The translations under genes and the position numbers were made by a program. This document shows positions 26,502-34,811 of a stretch of 42,462 nucleotides of DNA, piece after piece (the stretch's first letter is position 1; every line of letters starts with the position of its first letter). The notes under the pieces are model-generated. The model was not told where the DNA came from and ran no database searches. It saw only the letters and a list, made by a program, of their open reading frames with translations. The DNA comes from Bacteroidota bacterium (GTDB lineage Bacteria > Bacteroidota > Ignavibacteria > UBA10030 > UBA8401), in assembly GCA_030679145.1 (NCBI GenBank), contig JAUXTU010000035.1, forward strand, positions 1 through 42,462, written 5' to 3'.

Positions 26502-27662
26502 TTATCGATCCACTTCGCCAAGAACAATGTCGATGCTTCCCATGATCGCAACAAGATCCGCAAGCATCGCACCTTTTGAGATTTCGTTGATGACGCTCAA
26601 ATTGACAAATGCCGGTGCACGTGCTTTGATTCTGTACGGTGTCACACTGTCTTCTGCTATAATATAGAAGCCAAGCTCGCCGCGCGGTGATTCGATCCGT
26701 GTATAGTTATCACCCGGTGTCGGGCGAATGCGTTTCGGAATTGTTTTTGAAACATCACCATCGGGAAGACTTGCAAGCGCTTGCTCAATAATGTACACAC
26801 TTTGCTCCATCTCTCGTTGACGAACCATATGACGATTCCATACATCGCCGACAGTTCCAACTTCCCCTTTTCCAACAACCACTTCCCAATTGAATTTATG
26901 ATAGAGTGTGTACGGATCATCTCGGCGAAGATCCCAGTCAACACCGCTACCGCGCAGCATTGGTCCGCTGCAAGCATAATTAATTGCGAGATCTTTTGGA
27001 AGAATACCGACATTCGCCGTACGTTTGATAAATATCTCATTGTAGTTGAGAAGATCATTCAAATCTTTTAAAGTTTTTTTGAAATCAACACAGAATTGCT
27101 TTGCTGTTTCAACGAATCCCGGCGGAAGATCATGAGACAACCCGCCAACCCACATATAGTTATAGAGCAAACGCGCACCGCAGGTTGCTTCGAACATATC
27201 CAAAATTCGTTCGCGATCGCGGAAGCAATACAAAAACGGTGTGAACGCGCCCATATCAATACCAAAGGTTCCAATCGCAATAAGATGCGACGCAATTCTT
27301 TGCAGCTCAGCCATGATAATGCGAATATAATGCACTCGTTCTGAAACTTCGATCTTCAACATTTTTTCTACGCCAACAACAAACGCAAGTTCATTTGTCA
27401 TTGCGGCAGTATAATCCATTCGGTCAACGTATGGGATCACCTGTTGATAATTCGTCATGTGTTCACAGTGCTTTTCAAAACACCGGTGCAGATATCCCAT
27501 ATGCGGAACAACATCAACGACAATTTCGCCGTCGAGAACAACTTCAAGACGAAGCACGCCGTGTGTTGACGGATGCTGAGGTCCCATGTTGACCACCATC
27601 TCTTCGGTGCGAAGCGATCTTCCGGTGGAGGTCTTTATAATTTTTTGAGGAGTTTCTATCAT
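26502..27662 (-). CDS. nuoD: NADH-quinone oxidoreductase subunit D
   Basis: The 386-residue subunit is homologous to the hydrogenase large subunit and forms the quinone site with NuoB. Conserved motifs are MGPQHPSTHGVLRLEV, VPHMGYLHRCFEKHCEHM and the C-terminal DIVLGEVDR. The quinone-binding His is within HPSTHG. The protein is separate from NuoC, not fused as in some proteobacteria. The gap to nuoC is 78 bases. Confidence 0.97.
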   Translation of the reverse strand: MIETPQKIIKTSTGRSLRTEEMVVNMGPQHPSTHGVLRLEVVLDGEIVVDVVPHMGYLHRCFEKHCEHMTNYQQVIPYVDRMDYTAAMTNELAFVVGVEKMLKIEVSERVHYIRIIMAELQRIASHLIAIGTFGIDMGAFTPFLYCFRDRERILDMFEATCGARLLYNYMWVGGLSHDLPPGFVETAKQFCVDFKKTLKDLNDLLNYNEIFIKRTANVGILPKDLAINYACSGPMLRGSGVDWDLRRDDPYTLYHKFNWEVVVGKGEVGTVGDVWNRHMVRQREMEQSVYIIEQALASLPDGDVSKTIPKRIRPTPGDNYTRIESPRGELGFYIIAEDSVTPYRIKARAPAFVNLSVINEISKGAMLADLVAIMGSIDIVLGEVDR

Positions 27663-27740
27663 TGTCTTTGTGTTAAGAGCGTTCCGCTCGCTTTACTTGT
27701 CCGCCGGTTCTTTGGCAGAAGCGAACGAAACGCAGAAAAA

Positions 27741-28217
27741 TTAATACGGAACTTTCATTCCGTTATAGAATTCTGGTGTCTGATAATCTTTCCGCAGCGG
27801 ATGTCCTTCCCAATCGTCCGGCAGCAGTATCCTCCGCAAGTCTGGATGTCCGATAAAATTGATTCCAAACAGATCGAATGCTTCACGCTCGTGCCAGTCA
27901 GCAGTTTTCCAAATTGATTCAACGGATTGAACATTCGGTGTTTCAGTCGGAACTTCAACTTTCAAAACAATTTTATGTTTGAATGTCATTGAATAGAGAT
28001 GATACACAACGCCAAGTTTTCCTTTGTAATCCACACCGGATAAACATGAAAGATAATCGAATTGTAACCGCTCATCATTCTTTGCAAATGCTGCAACTTC
28101 ATGGATTTTTTCAGGCTGGATTTTAATGGAAGGGTCGAGCACATTCTCAAGTTTTGCTTCGAGAACTGCATCGCCGCACTGGGCTTTGATCACATCGTAA
28201 ATTTCTTGTGCTGTCAT
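27741..28217 (-). CDS. nuoC: NADH-quinone oxidoreductase subunit C
   Basis: This 158-residue peripheral-arm subunit has the 30-kDa signature WHEREAFDLFGINFIGHPDLRRILLPDDWEGHPLRKDY. It helps hold NuoD and NuoI in place. Length is normal. A 77-bp gap containing a palindromic repeat (28232-28287) separates it from nuoB. Confidence 0.97.
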   Translation of the reverse strand: MTAQEIYDVIKAQCGDAVLEAKLENVLDPSIKIQPEKIHEVAAFAKNDERLQFDYLSCLSGVDYKGKLGVVYHLYSMTFKHKIVLKVEVPTETPNVQSVESIWKTADWHEREAFDLFGINFIGHPDLRRILLPDDWEGHPLRKDYQTPEFYNGMKVPY

Positions 28218-28231
28218 ATTTTATTTTCGTT

Positions 28232-28287
28232 CGTCATGCTGACGAATGTCAGCATCTGCCAGATGCCGAAACAAGTTCGGCATGACG
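28232..28287. repeat. Palindromic repeat in the nuoB-nuoC gap
   Basis: CGTCATGCTGACGAATGTC.. on the left is an inverted copy of the right arm, which reads CGTCATGCCGAACTTGTTTCG from the right, each closing on GCATCT. Each arm also forms its own small hairpin (GCTGAC-GAAT-GTCAGC and GCCGAA..TTCGGC). It is non-coding. Confidence 0.75.
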
Positions 28288-28294
28288 TATTTAG

Positions 28295-28789
28295 TTACAC
28301 TGCTTTTTTCTTTGCCATACTTTCGTTGCGGATCTTTTCCTGCAGTTTGATCAATCCTTCAATCAATGCTTCCGGACGAGGCGGACATCCCGGCACATAT
28401 ACATCCACTGGAATGACTCTGTCGACACCTTTCAACACATGATACCCATGTTCCCAATATGGTCCACCGCAATTAGAGCAGCTTCCCATCGAAATCACAT
28501 ACCGCGGTTCAGACATTTGATCATACAATCGTTTAATGCGCGAAGCCATTTTTAATGTCACCGTTCCCGAAACGATCATCACATCGCATTGACGCGGTGT
28601 TGCGCGAGGAATGACACCGAAGCGCATCATATCAAAATTGGATGCAGAAGCTGCCATCATTTCAATCGCGCAGCATGCGAGTCCGAACTGCATCTGCCAG
28701 AGCGACGAGAGCCGCGCCCAATTCAACAATTTGTCCATTGTTGTTACGACAACATTTGCATTTTCAAATTTCTGATCGAGAAGACCCAT
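28295..28789 (-). CDS. nuoB: NADH-quinone oxidoreductase subunit B
   Basis: The 164-residue subunit binds the terminal cluster N2. Its four ligands are visible: the adjacent pair Cys39-Cys40 in GLACCAIEM, Cys104 in [13 protein letters not shown] and Cys135 in [10 protein letters not shown]. It is transcribed from nuoA with a 28-base gap. The short basic C-terminus ([11 protein letters not shown]) is unremarkable. Confidence 0.98.
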   Translation of the reverse strand: MGLLDQKFENANVVVTTMDKLLNWARLSSLWQMQFGLACCAIEMMAASASNFDMMRFGVIPRATPRQCDVMIVSGTVTLKMASRIKRLYDQMSEPRYVISMGSCSNCGGPYWEHGYHVLKGVDRVIPVDVYVPGCPPRPEALIEGLIKLQEKIRNESMAKKKAV

Positions 28790-28817
28790 ACAATTTTAGA
28801 CTTTCACTTAGTAAAGA

Positions 28818-29246
28818 TTACGGCGTCACAGTTTCTTCTTGCTCTTCAAATATTGATTTCTTTGCTTTGGCAAAAAATTCGGGAATCGGTTTATCCCATT
28901 CAAGATCACCCTTCATCCACACATATGCGTACCCAACAATCAAGATTGCAAGAAAGAACAGCATTTCAAGAAATGCGAACATTCCGAATTGTTTGAATAC
29001 CATGGCCCACGGAAATAAAAAGATCACTTCAACTTCGAATACAAGGAAGATCAATGCAACAACATAAAAACGGACATTGAATTTTATCCGTGATTCGCCG
29101 ATCGGTTCTTCACCGCATTCATACGTTGAAAGTTTTTGTTGATACGGACGGTTAGGACGAAGAAGCCATGATGCGATAAGTCCGCCGGCGGTGAACACTG
29201 CGCCGACGATGAAGAAGGCAAGGATACGACCAAAATCTGTTAGCAT
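28818..29246 (-). CDS. nuoA: NADH-quinone oxidoreductase subunit A
   Basis: The 142-residue, three-helix subunit is the first gene of the operon. The conserved loop YECGEEPIGESRIKFNVRFYVVALIFLVFEVEVIFLFPWA is present. An acidic tail (EEQEETVTP) follows the third helix. Only about 35 bases lie between its ATG and a terminator-like hairpin ahead of it, which leaves little room for a promoter. Confidence 0.97.
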   Translation of the reverse strand: MLTDFGRILAFFIVGAVFTAGGLIASWLLRPNRPYQQKLSTYECGEEPIGESRIKFNVRFYVVALIFLVFEVEVIFLFPWAMVFKQFGMFAFLEMLFFLAILIVGYAYVWMKGDLEWDKPIPEFFAKAKKSIFEEQEETVTP

Positions 29247-29265
29247 ATATTTTTTGTGTTGGTAG

Positions 29266-29320
29266 TATTTAAAAATAAAAACTGCATCGTAAAGTATTAT
29301 TGAACCTCTACGATGCAGTT
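29266..29320 (-). terminator. Intrinsic terminator between the TPR gene and nuoA
   Basis: AACTGCATCGTA (29280-29291) pairs perfectly with TACGATGCAGTT (29309-29320) around a 17-base loop. Reading leftward, the hairpin is followed by TTTTATTTTTAAATAC, a T-rich tract. It should end the TPR transcript or attenuate entry into nuoA. Confidence 0.85.
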
Positions 29321-29348
29321 ACTATCCAAAAAAGGAAAAACGTACTGT

Positions 29349-30038
29349 CTATCCGCGAAGTTCTTCCAAGAACCGTTCTGCATCTCGTGCTGCTGCGGAA
29401 CTGGAATGTTCTTTTTTAATCAACTTATACAGTTCAATTGCCTGTTCTTTGTTACCCGCTTTTGCAAAATTTCGTGCCGCATTCGAAAGATACTCTGCAG
29501 CATTCGGATCGTTCGCATTCAATTTGCCGGCTTTCTCAAAATATTTTGCGGCGTCCGCAAAATTTGATCTCACTTCATAACAAGCAGCAACACCTGCAAT
29601 ACGAGATGCTTCTAAGATCGGTGCATCTAAACTTGCACCATCAAACGAATCCATCGCCTTGTCGTATTCGCCGATATTGAAATAACTGTTTGCAAGGTAA
29701 AATTTTGCAATGTTTCCGTATTTCGTAGAACCGTAATCACTTACGATCGCCTGCAACCCGCGGACATTTTTTTCCGGCAATCCGTTGATCGCCAATTGAT
29801 ACTGTCCGTTGTCGTAATACGAAAAAACTTTTGCAAATTCATTGGCAGCTTTTTCGTTGTTCGTGCTGTTGTTATTGAAATAAAACCATCCGCCGGCGAC
29901 AATAACTACAATTGCTATGCCAACATTGGTGATCAATTTTTTATTCGTTTCATACCACGAAAGCGCATTTTCATACGTGGTAATGATGTCATCCTGTTTC
30001 TTTACTCTTTTTGCAAGTTCTTTTTGCTTCTTTAACAT
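29349..30038 (-). CDS. Membrane-anchored tetratricopeptide-repeat protein
   Basis: This 229-residue protein has a basic N-terminus, one transmembrane helix at about 39-54 (TNVGIAIVVIVAGGWFYF) and an extracytoplasmic TPR region. The helix-turn-helix repeats are seen in AKFYLANSYFNIGEYDKAMDSFDGA, ACYEVRSNFADAAKYFEKAGKL and ARNFAKAGNKEQAIELYKLI. The layout resembles YfgM-type ancillary translocon proteins, but orthology cannot be claimed. The next gene upstream is a stress protein, 80 bases away. A strong terminator follows it. Confidence 0.82.
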   Translation of the reverse strand: MLKKQKELAKRVKKQDDIITTYENALSWYETNKKLITNVGIAIVVIVAGGWFYFNNNSTNNEKAANEFAKVFSYYDNGQYQLAINGLPEKNVRGLQAIVSDYGSTKYGNIAKFYLANSYFNIGEYDKAMDSFDGASLDAPILEASRIAGVAACYEVRSNFADAAKYFEKAGKLNANDPNAAEYLSNAARNFAKAGNKEQAIELYKLIKKEHSSSAAARDAERFLEELRG

Positions 30039-30118
30039 AGTCGTATTAAATCAAAAATGAAAAAATGTGAATTATTTGTCCCAAATATACGAAAGTTGAG
30101 CGCATACAGCAAGGATTC

Positions 30119-30679
30119 TTATACACGCTCATCAATAAAATCATGTTCCTCAGCGCGGACAACAAGCACGGGGCATGGTGATTTTCGGATAATTTTCTCC
30201 GCTGTACTTCCGAAAAGAATATGTTCAACACCTGTTGTGCCATGAGTTGCAACAATGATAAGATCGATATTTTCTTTCTGAGCGTACGATGTAATTTCAA
30301 CGAACGGAATTCCGGAGTCAACAACTGAAAAAGCTTTCACGGTCGATGGAACCATTGTTGCGATCAACTCCTTCATCTCTTCTGCTGCTTTGTCCTGCAA
30401 TTCTTTTTCTACATTCGGAAAACCTACTTGTCCAAATCCAAAATCCGAAGGATAGATTGTCGGCTCAACAACATACATCAATATCAGAGTTGCGTTGAAT
30501 TGTTGCGCAAAAGGAATCGCATATCGTAACGCCTTTTTTGAATTGTCGGAAAAATCGATCGGAACAAGCAATGTTTTTAATCCGATCAATGATTTTTCCG
30601 CACGGACAGATTTTTTATTAACCGGTGCTGCTTTATGTTTACGTGTTACTTTTTTTCTTTTTGGAGTGAGCTTTTTCAT
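30119..30679 (-). CDS. Universal stress protein (UspA family)
   Basis: The 186-residue protein has a 33-residue Lys/Arg-rich N-terminal extension (MKKLTPKRKKVTRKHKAA) followed by one Usp domain starting KTLLVPIDFSDNSKKALRYA. The ATP-binding loop is visible as THGTTGVEHILFGSTAEKII, followed by SPCPVLVVR. The ATG at 30679 is fixed by a near-perfect AAGGAGG at 30686-30692. The gene starts inside the upstream cyclic-nucleotide-binding gene, overlapping it by 41 bases. The basic leader is encoded largely in this overlap. The role is probably stress signalling with its overlapping partner. Confidence 0.9.
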   Translation of the reverse strand: MKKLTPKRKKVTRKHKAAPVNKKSVRAEKSLIGLKTLLVPIDFSDNSKKALRYAIPFAQQFNATLILMYVVEPTIYPSDFGFGQVGFPNVEKELQDKAAEEMKELIATMVPSTVKAFSVVDSGIPFVEITSYAQKENIDLIIVATHGTTGVEHILFGSTAEKIIRKSPCPVLVVRAEEHDFIDERV

Positions 30680-31214
30680 TGCCTGCCTCCTTCGATTGTT
30701 TAACAGTTTCGAGTTCAGCGCGAAGACGCGAGAACTCGTTGTTCATGTTACGCAGACGCTCGCCGATCATTTCGGCAAGTTTTACGACAATCTTCAATCC
30801 AGTCTTCGGTGTTTTTTCAATAATATCAAAAAGATCCGGTCGGAAAAAACCGATCAGTTCAGAATCTTCTTTTACGATTACCGATGCAGAACGCGCAGAT
30901 TCATCCAGCAATGCAATCTCACCAAAAAAATCACCGTCCGTCAATTCAGTAACCTCTTTTTGTGCACCCTCTTCACCCACAACAACAATTCCAACTTTCC
31001 CTTTTTCGACAACGTACATTCCCAATCCGGGATCACCTTGATAAAATACAAACTCCCCTTTTGCATATTGACGACGATGAACGATCGATGCAACCTGGCG
31101 TAATTCTTTTACTTCAAGTTTTTCGAAGACCGGTATTTTGGAAAGCATTTCTTCGACCGATGCCGGTTTGATCTTTGATTTGAATACATCTTTGAACGCA
31201 AAATCTTTTCCCAT
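30639..31214 (-). CDS. Cyclic-nucleotide-binding domain protein without DNA-binding domain
   Basis: The 191-residue protein holds one CRP-type effector domain. Its phosphate-binding cassette reads GDFFGEIALLDESARSASV, with the conserved Glu and Arg that contact cyclic nucleotide. A helical, charged C-terminus (ERLRNMNNEFSRLRAELETVKQSKE) suggests a coiled coil and ends in lysines. There is no helix-turn-helix, so it is not a transcription factor of the CRP type. It overlaps the Usp gene by 41 bases, which suggests the two proteins are partners. Confidence 0.88.
   Translation of the reverse strand: MGKDFAFKDVFKSKIKPASVEEMLSKIPVFEKLEVKELRQVASIVHRRQYAKGEFVFYQGDPGLGMYVVEKGKVGIVVVGEEGAQKEVTELTDGDFFGEIALLDESARSASVIVKEDSELIGFFRPDLFDIIEKTPKTGLKIVVKLAEMIGERLRNMNNEFSRLRAELETVKQSKEAGNEKAHSKKKKSNT
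30686..30692 (-). promoter_or_regulatory. Strong ribosome binding site for the Usp gene inside the upstream gene
   Basis: AAGGAGG lies six bases before the ATG at 30679 and within the coding frame of the cyclic-nucleotide-binding gene, so the overlap of 41 bases is real and not a misplaced start. Confidence 0.85.
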
Positions 31215-31246
31215 ACATTTCTCTTCGTTCCGTAAGAATAAAGTTC

Positions 31247-31266
31247 CAATGCCGTTACGGCATCGG
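31247..31266 (-). terminator. Short hairpin after the aminotransferase gene
   Basis: ATGCCG-TTA-CGGCAT (31249-31263) with flanking CC/GG. It lies about 10 bases after the ilvE stop, without a strong T-run, so it is at most a weak terminator. Confidence 0.45.
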
Positions 31267-31275
31267 ACACATAAA

Positions 31276-32193
31276 TCAAATAAAATCTAACCAGCCGTGC
31301 GGATCGTTTCCGCCTTCTACAACATCAAAGAATCGTTTTTGTAATTCTCGCGTAATTGGTCCCGGCTTCCCGCTTCCAATTGTAATTCTGTCGATTGATC
31401 TGATCGGCGAAATTTCTGCCGCTGTTCCGGTAAAAAATACTTCGTCCGCAACATACACGATCTCTCGTGGAAGATTTCCTTCTATGATTGGAAAACCAGC
31501 ATCTTTTGCCAACTGAATCACTGTTGCACGCGTGATGCCCGGAAGAATCGCATTAACAAATTGCGGAGTATAAATTGTTCCGTTCCGGATAACAAAGATA
31601 TTCTCTCCGCTTCCTTCTGATATCTGACCGTTTGTATCAAGTGCTATTCCCTCTTCATATCCGTCAGCTCGTGCTTCCATCTTCATCAATTGCGAATTAA
31701 GATAATTTCCACCTGCTTTTGCCATTGTCGGGAATGTATTTCCGGCTGCACGCTGCCACGATGCAAAACGGACGTCAATTCCTTTTTCAAGCGCTTCCGG
31801 TCCGAGATATTTTCCCCACTCCCACACAGCGATCGTGACATCCACCGGACAACCCATTGGATAAACGCCAACATCACCGTAACCGCGATATGCGATGGGA
31901 CGGATATAACATGATTTCAATTTATTCACTTTGATCGTTTCTTTATTTGCCTGCATCAACTGATCGAGTGTGTAAGGAATTTCTGCGCGATATAATTTTG
32001 CAGAATCAAATAATCGGGACATATGTTCTTTATGTCGGAAAATTGCGGAGCCTTTTTTTGTTTCGTAGCAGCGGATCCCTTCGAACCACGAACTGCCGTA
32101 ATGAATGACATGCGATAACACATGGATTTTTGCATCATTCCAATCAATTAATTTTCCATTCATCCAAATTTTTTCAACAGGTTTAACAGCCAT
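31276..32193 (-). CDS. ilvE: Branched-chain amino acid aminotransferase
   Basis: The chosen start, ATG at 32193, has GAGGG just upstream; an in-frame TTG at 32205 overlaps that site and is rejected. The protein of 305 residues is a fold-type IV PLP enzyme interconverting Leu, Ile and Val with their keto acids. The PLP lysine is Lys159 in TMAKAGGNYLNSQ. SEGSGENIF (192-200) and VFFTGTAAEI (252-261) are the typical cofactor-phosphate and substrate loops. Neighbouring genes do not belong to the same pathway. Confidence 0.93.
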   Translation of the reverse strand: MAVKPVEKIWMNGKLIDWNDAKIHVLSHVIHYGSSWFEGIRCYETKKGSAIFRHKEHMSRLFDSAKLYRAEIPYTLDQLMQANKETIKVNKLKSCYIRPIAYRGYGDVGVYPMGCPVDVTIAVWEWGKYLGPEALEKGIDVRFASWQRAAGNTFPTMAKAGGNYLNSQLMKMEARADGYEEGIALDTNGQISEGSGENIFVIRNGTIYTPQFVNAILPGITRATVIQLAKDAGFPIIEGNLPREIVYVADEVFFTGTAAEISPIRSIDRITIGSGKPGPITRELQKRFFDVVEGGNDPHGWLDFI

Positions 32194-32270
32194 TGTAGCC
32201 CTCAAAAGTTTATAGTTGTAAATATCTTTTATTACTCTGAAAATACGAATTACTTGTTTATCATTCTATA

Positions 32271-33389
32271 CTAAATTTCCTTTTGATATATCCTGTATGT
32301 TTTATACCGTTTTCCTTGCATCGCTTCCGCGGCACGATTCATCATCACATTATCTTCCAATATCCAGCTTGCTTCGCCGTATTGATAACCGATTTTTTTT
32401 GCTCGAACAGCGATTTCAAAGAATAAGACACCTGCAGCTCCGGATTTTTTATATTCCGGAAGAACTCCGAGAACAATGACTCTGCACAGATTGATTTTTT
32501 TCTTCTTTGTATACAGATGCCACAGTCCGCCAATAAGTCCGCCGTTCTTGTTATATTTCAAAGGAATGTTGATATCGGGAAGCGAGAGTCCGAAGCCGAT
32601 CATTTTCCCTTTAGACTCAGCAATCATAACAAGCTCGGGTTCAACGATCATTTTCAGATCCTTAGCCAATGCATCAAACTCTGCATCGGTCATTGCTACT
32701 GCTCCCCAATTATACTGCCACGCAGCATTATACACTTCTTTAATTCGCTTTACTTCATTTGCAAAATCCTTCATATTGATCGAACGAAATGTGAGGCTGT
32801 TCCGTTGTTTCACGATCTCGTTTGCCCGATTGAATTTTTCTGTATACACCGTATTCTGATCCATGATATATGCATACAGGTCTTTCTCTTTTTTCAACCC
32901 ATAATTTTCAATAAGTGTAGCATAGTATTGTGGGTTGTACGTCATCAACACAACCGGAGGAGAATCAAATCCGTCGATGAGCAAACCGTATTCATCATTC
33001 ACAGAGGGATTTGCCGGACCGCGCATTGCGTTCATTCCTTTTGACTGTAAATATTTTTTTGCTTCATCAAACAGAGCGTTAGCAACATCTTGTTCGTTCA
33101 CGCATTCAAAGAAGCCAAAGAATCCAACTTTGTCATTATGCTCTTTGTTATGATTGTCATTGACAATTGCGCCAATTCTTCCAATAACTTCTCCGTTGCG
33201 CTCTGCAAGGAATAATTCCATCGATGAGTGAGCATAAAACGGATTCTTCTTTTTATCGATCAATTTTTCACGATCCATTCTTAACGGAGCAACCCAATTC
33301 GGATCATCGTTGTAGAGTTTGTAAATGAAATCGATAAATTTTTTTGTATCCACTTTTGTTTGAACGGTACGAATCATGAAGGACGACAT
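32271..33389 (-). CDS. Two-lobed GNAT-fold acyltransferase, candidate ceramide synthase
   Basis: This 372-residue protein consists of two GNAT-like halves. The N-half has MELFLAERNGEVIGRIGAIV and GFFGFFECVNEQDVANALFDEAKK. The C-half has LVMIAESKGKMIGFGLSLPD, VIVLGVLPEYKKSGAAGVLFFEI and NVMMNRAAEAMQGKRYKTYR. It resembles the YghO-like group of large GNAT proteins. It lies 75 bases downstream of a serine-palmitoyltransferase-like gene, and in Caulobacter a GNAT-type enzyme acts as bacterial ceramide synthase. By that analogy it may N-acylate the sphingoid base, but the assignment is inference. AAGGA precedes the ATG at 33389. Confidence 0.72.
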   Translation of the reverse strand: MSSFMIRTVQTKVDTKKFIDFIYKLYNDDPNWVAPLRMDREKLIDKKKNPFYAHSSMELFLAERNGEVIGRIGAIVNDNHNKEHNDKVGFFGFFECVNEQDVANALFDEAKKYLQSKGMNAMRGPANPSVNDEYGLLIDGFDSPPVVLMTYNPQYYATLIENYGLKKEKDLYAYIMDQNTVYTEKFNRANEIVKQRNSLTFRSINMKDFANEVKRIKEVYNAAWQYNWGAVAMTDAEFDALAKDLKMIVEPELVMIAESKGKMIGFGLSLPDINIPLKYNKNGGLIGGLWHLYTKKKKINLCRVIVLGVLPEYKKSGAAGVLFFEIAVRAKKIGYQYGEASWILEDNVMMNRAAEAMQGKRYKTYRIYQKEI

Positions 33390-33401
33390 ATTTTTTCCTT
33401 A

Positions 33402-33443
33402 AAAAAGAAAGCCACGCTGAGAATATTTTTTCCGGCGTGGCTT
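33402..33443 (-). terminator. Terminator-like hairpin between the SPT-like gene and the GNAT gene
   Basis: AAGCCACGC (33409-33417) pairs with GCGTGGCTT (33435-33443). Reading leftward the stem is followed by TCTTTTTT and then the ribosome binding site of the next gene, so it can serve as an attenuator that lowers the GNAT product relative to the upstream enzyme. Confidence 0.75.
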
Positions 33444-33464
33444 ACAGTGAACTGCAAAAAAATA

Positions 33465-34661
33465 TTAACTGATCACGCCGAGTTTTTTTCCGATAATCCC
33501 GAAAATCTCTACGATCTTATCAAGATGCACATTTTGATGTGTAGCCATATAGCTGGTACGAAGCATTTCCATTCCCGGAGGAACACCGGGACGGACAAAC
33601 GCATTCACAAACACTCCGGCATCGAACAGTTCTTTAGTGAAAACAAGCGTTTTTTCAGTATCACCGATGATCACGGAAACAATTCCTGTTTCAGGTTGAC
33701 CGACAACATGGAATCCTAATCCGCGTAATCCTTCGCGAACACGATTTGCATTTGCATGTAGCTGTGTTACAAGTTCCGGATGTTCTTCGATGACATCAAG
33801 TGCGGCTAAAGCAGAAGCAACTGATGCAGGCGTAGGACTTGCCGAAAAGATCAATGCCGGTGAACTATGCTTGATATAATTTATAACAGAACGTGTTGAT
33901 GCAATAAATCCACCCAGCGATGCGAATGACTTGCTGAATGTTCCCATCGTAATATCAACATCTTTTGTTAATCCAAATTTGCTTGCAGTTCCGCGTCCGC
34001 CAACACCAACAACACCCGTGGCATGTGCATCATCGCACATGATTCGTGCATTATATTTTCTTGCGATTGCAACAATGGACGGCATATCAACCACTTCCCC
34101 GCTGGTGCTGAACACACCGTCGGTAACAATTAATTTTCCTGCCTCAGCCGGTAATTTTGAAATCACAGCTTCAAGATGTTTCATATCACCATGTTTATAG
34201 CGGACAACTTCTGCCGTCATTCCTATCGCCATCATATTCGCCATTACGATACATGCATGATTATCTTTATCCGATACGATAAATTCACCGCGCTGAACAA
34301 GTGTGGGAATGATTGCCTGCGCTGTTTGATATCCGGTTGAGATCAACAGAACATCTTCGTACCCAAGAAATTTTGCGAGGCGCGATTCGAGTTCAACATG
34401 AAGATCAATTGTGCCGGTGAGATACCGTGATCCGGAACAGCCGGTTCCATATTTTTTTACTGCATTGATCGCTGCTTCTTTTACTTTAGGGTGAGCCGTT
34501 AGTCCAAGATAATTATTGGAACCGGCCATGATAATTTTACGTCCTGCCATTTCTACGATAGGACCTTCGTTAGCTTCAATTGGGCGAAAATAAGGGTATA
34601 GACCTGCCGCTTTTACTTCATCGGCACGTGTAAATTCAGTACATTTATCAAATAGATCCAC
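33465..34661 (-). CDS. Alpha-oxoamine synthase, serine palmitoyltransferase-like
   Basis: The 398-residue PLP enzyme starts at a GTG with GAAGGAG eight bases upstream. It has GSNNYLGLT (47-55), [14 protein letters not shown] (71-84), ISTGYQ, DNHACIV (His135 stacks on PLP), DDAH (210-213) and the PLP lysine Lys244 in [13 protein letters not shown]. The YPYFRPIE leader, the [13 protein letters not shown] run and the C-terminal [19 protein letters not shown] match bacterial serine palmitoyltransferases better than 2-amino-3-ketobutyrate ligase or BioF. It would condense serine with an acyl thioester into 3-ketosphinganine, the first step of sphingolipid synthesis. No bio genes lie nearby. Neighbours fit the next steps. 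Confidence 0.8.
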   Translation of the reverse strand: MDLFDKCTEFTRADEVKAAGLYPYFRPIEANEGPIVEMAGRKIIMAGSNNYLGLTAHPKVKEAAINAVKKYGTGCSGSRYLTGTIDLHVELESRLAKFLGYEDVLLISTGYQTAQAIIPTLVQRGEFIVSDKDNHACIVMANMMAIGMTAEVVRYKHGDMKHLEAVISKLPAEAGKLIVTDGVFSTSGEVVDMPSIVAIARKYNARIMCDDAHATGVVGVGGRGTASKFGLTKDVDITMGTFSKSFASLGGFIASTRSVINYIKHSSPALIFSASPTPASVASALAALDVIEEHPELVTQLHANANRVREGLRGLGFHVVGQPETGIVSVIIGDTEKTLVFTKELFDAGVFVNAFVRPGVPPGMEMLRTSYMATHQNVHLDKIVEIFGIIGKKLGVIS

Positions 34662-34811
34662 TGGGAAAACTCCTTCATTGAAATATAGAACGTTTGAATA
34701 TACTTTAACATGGAACGAAATGCAATTTCAGATTATTATAGAGCAAAAAATATCTGATAGACAATTGACTACTTTTTGTGAATCTTTTATAAAATAAAAC
34801 TGAAAATAATT

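Noticed and set aside
33465-34661. BioF or 2-amino-3-ketobutyrate ligase identity
   Set aside because: No biotin genes or threonine dehydrogenase lie nearby, and the N- and C-terminal motifs fit serine palmitoyltransferase better, though a tree is needed to be sure.
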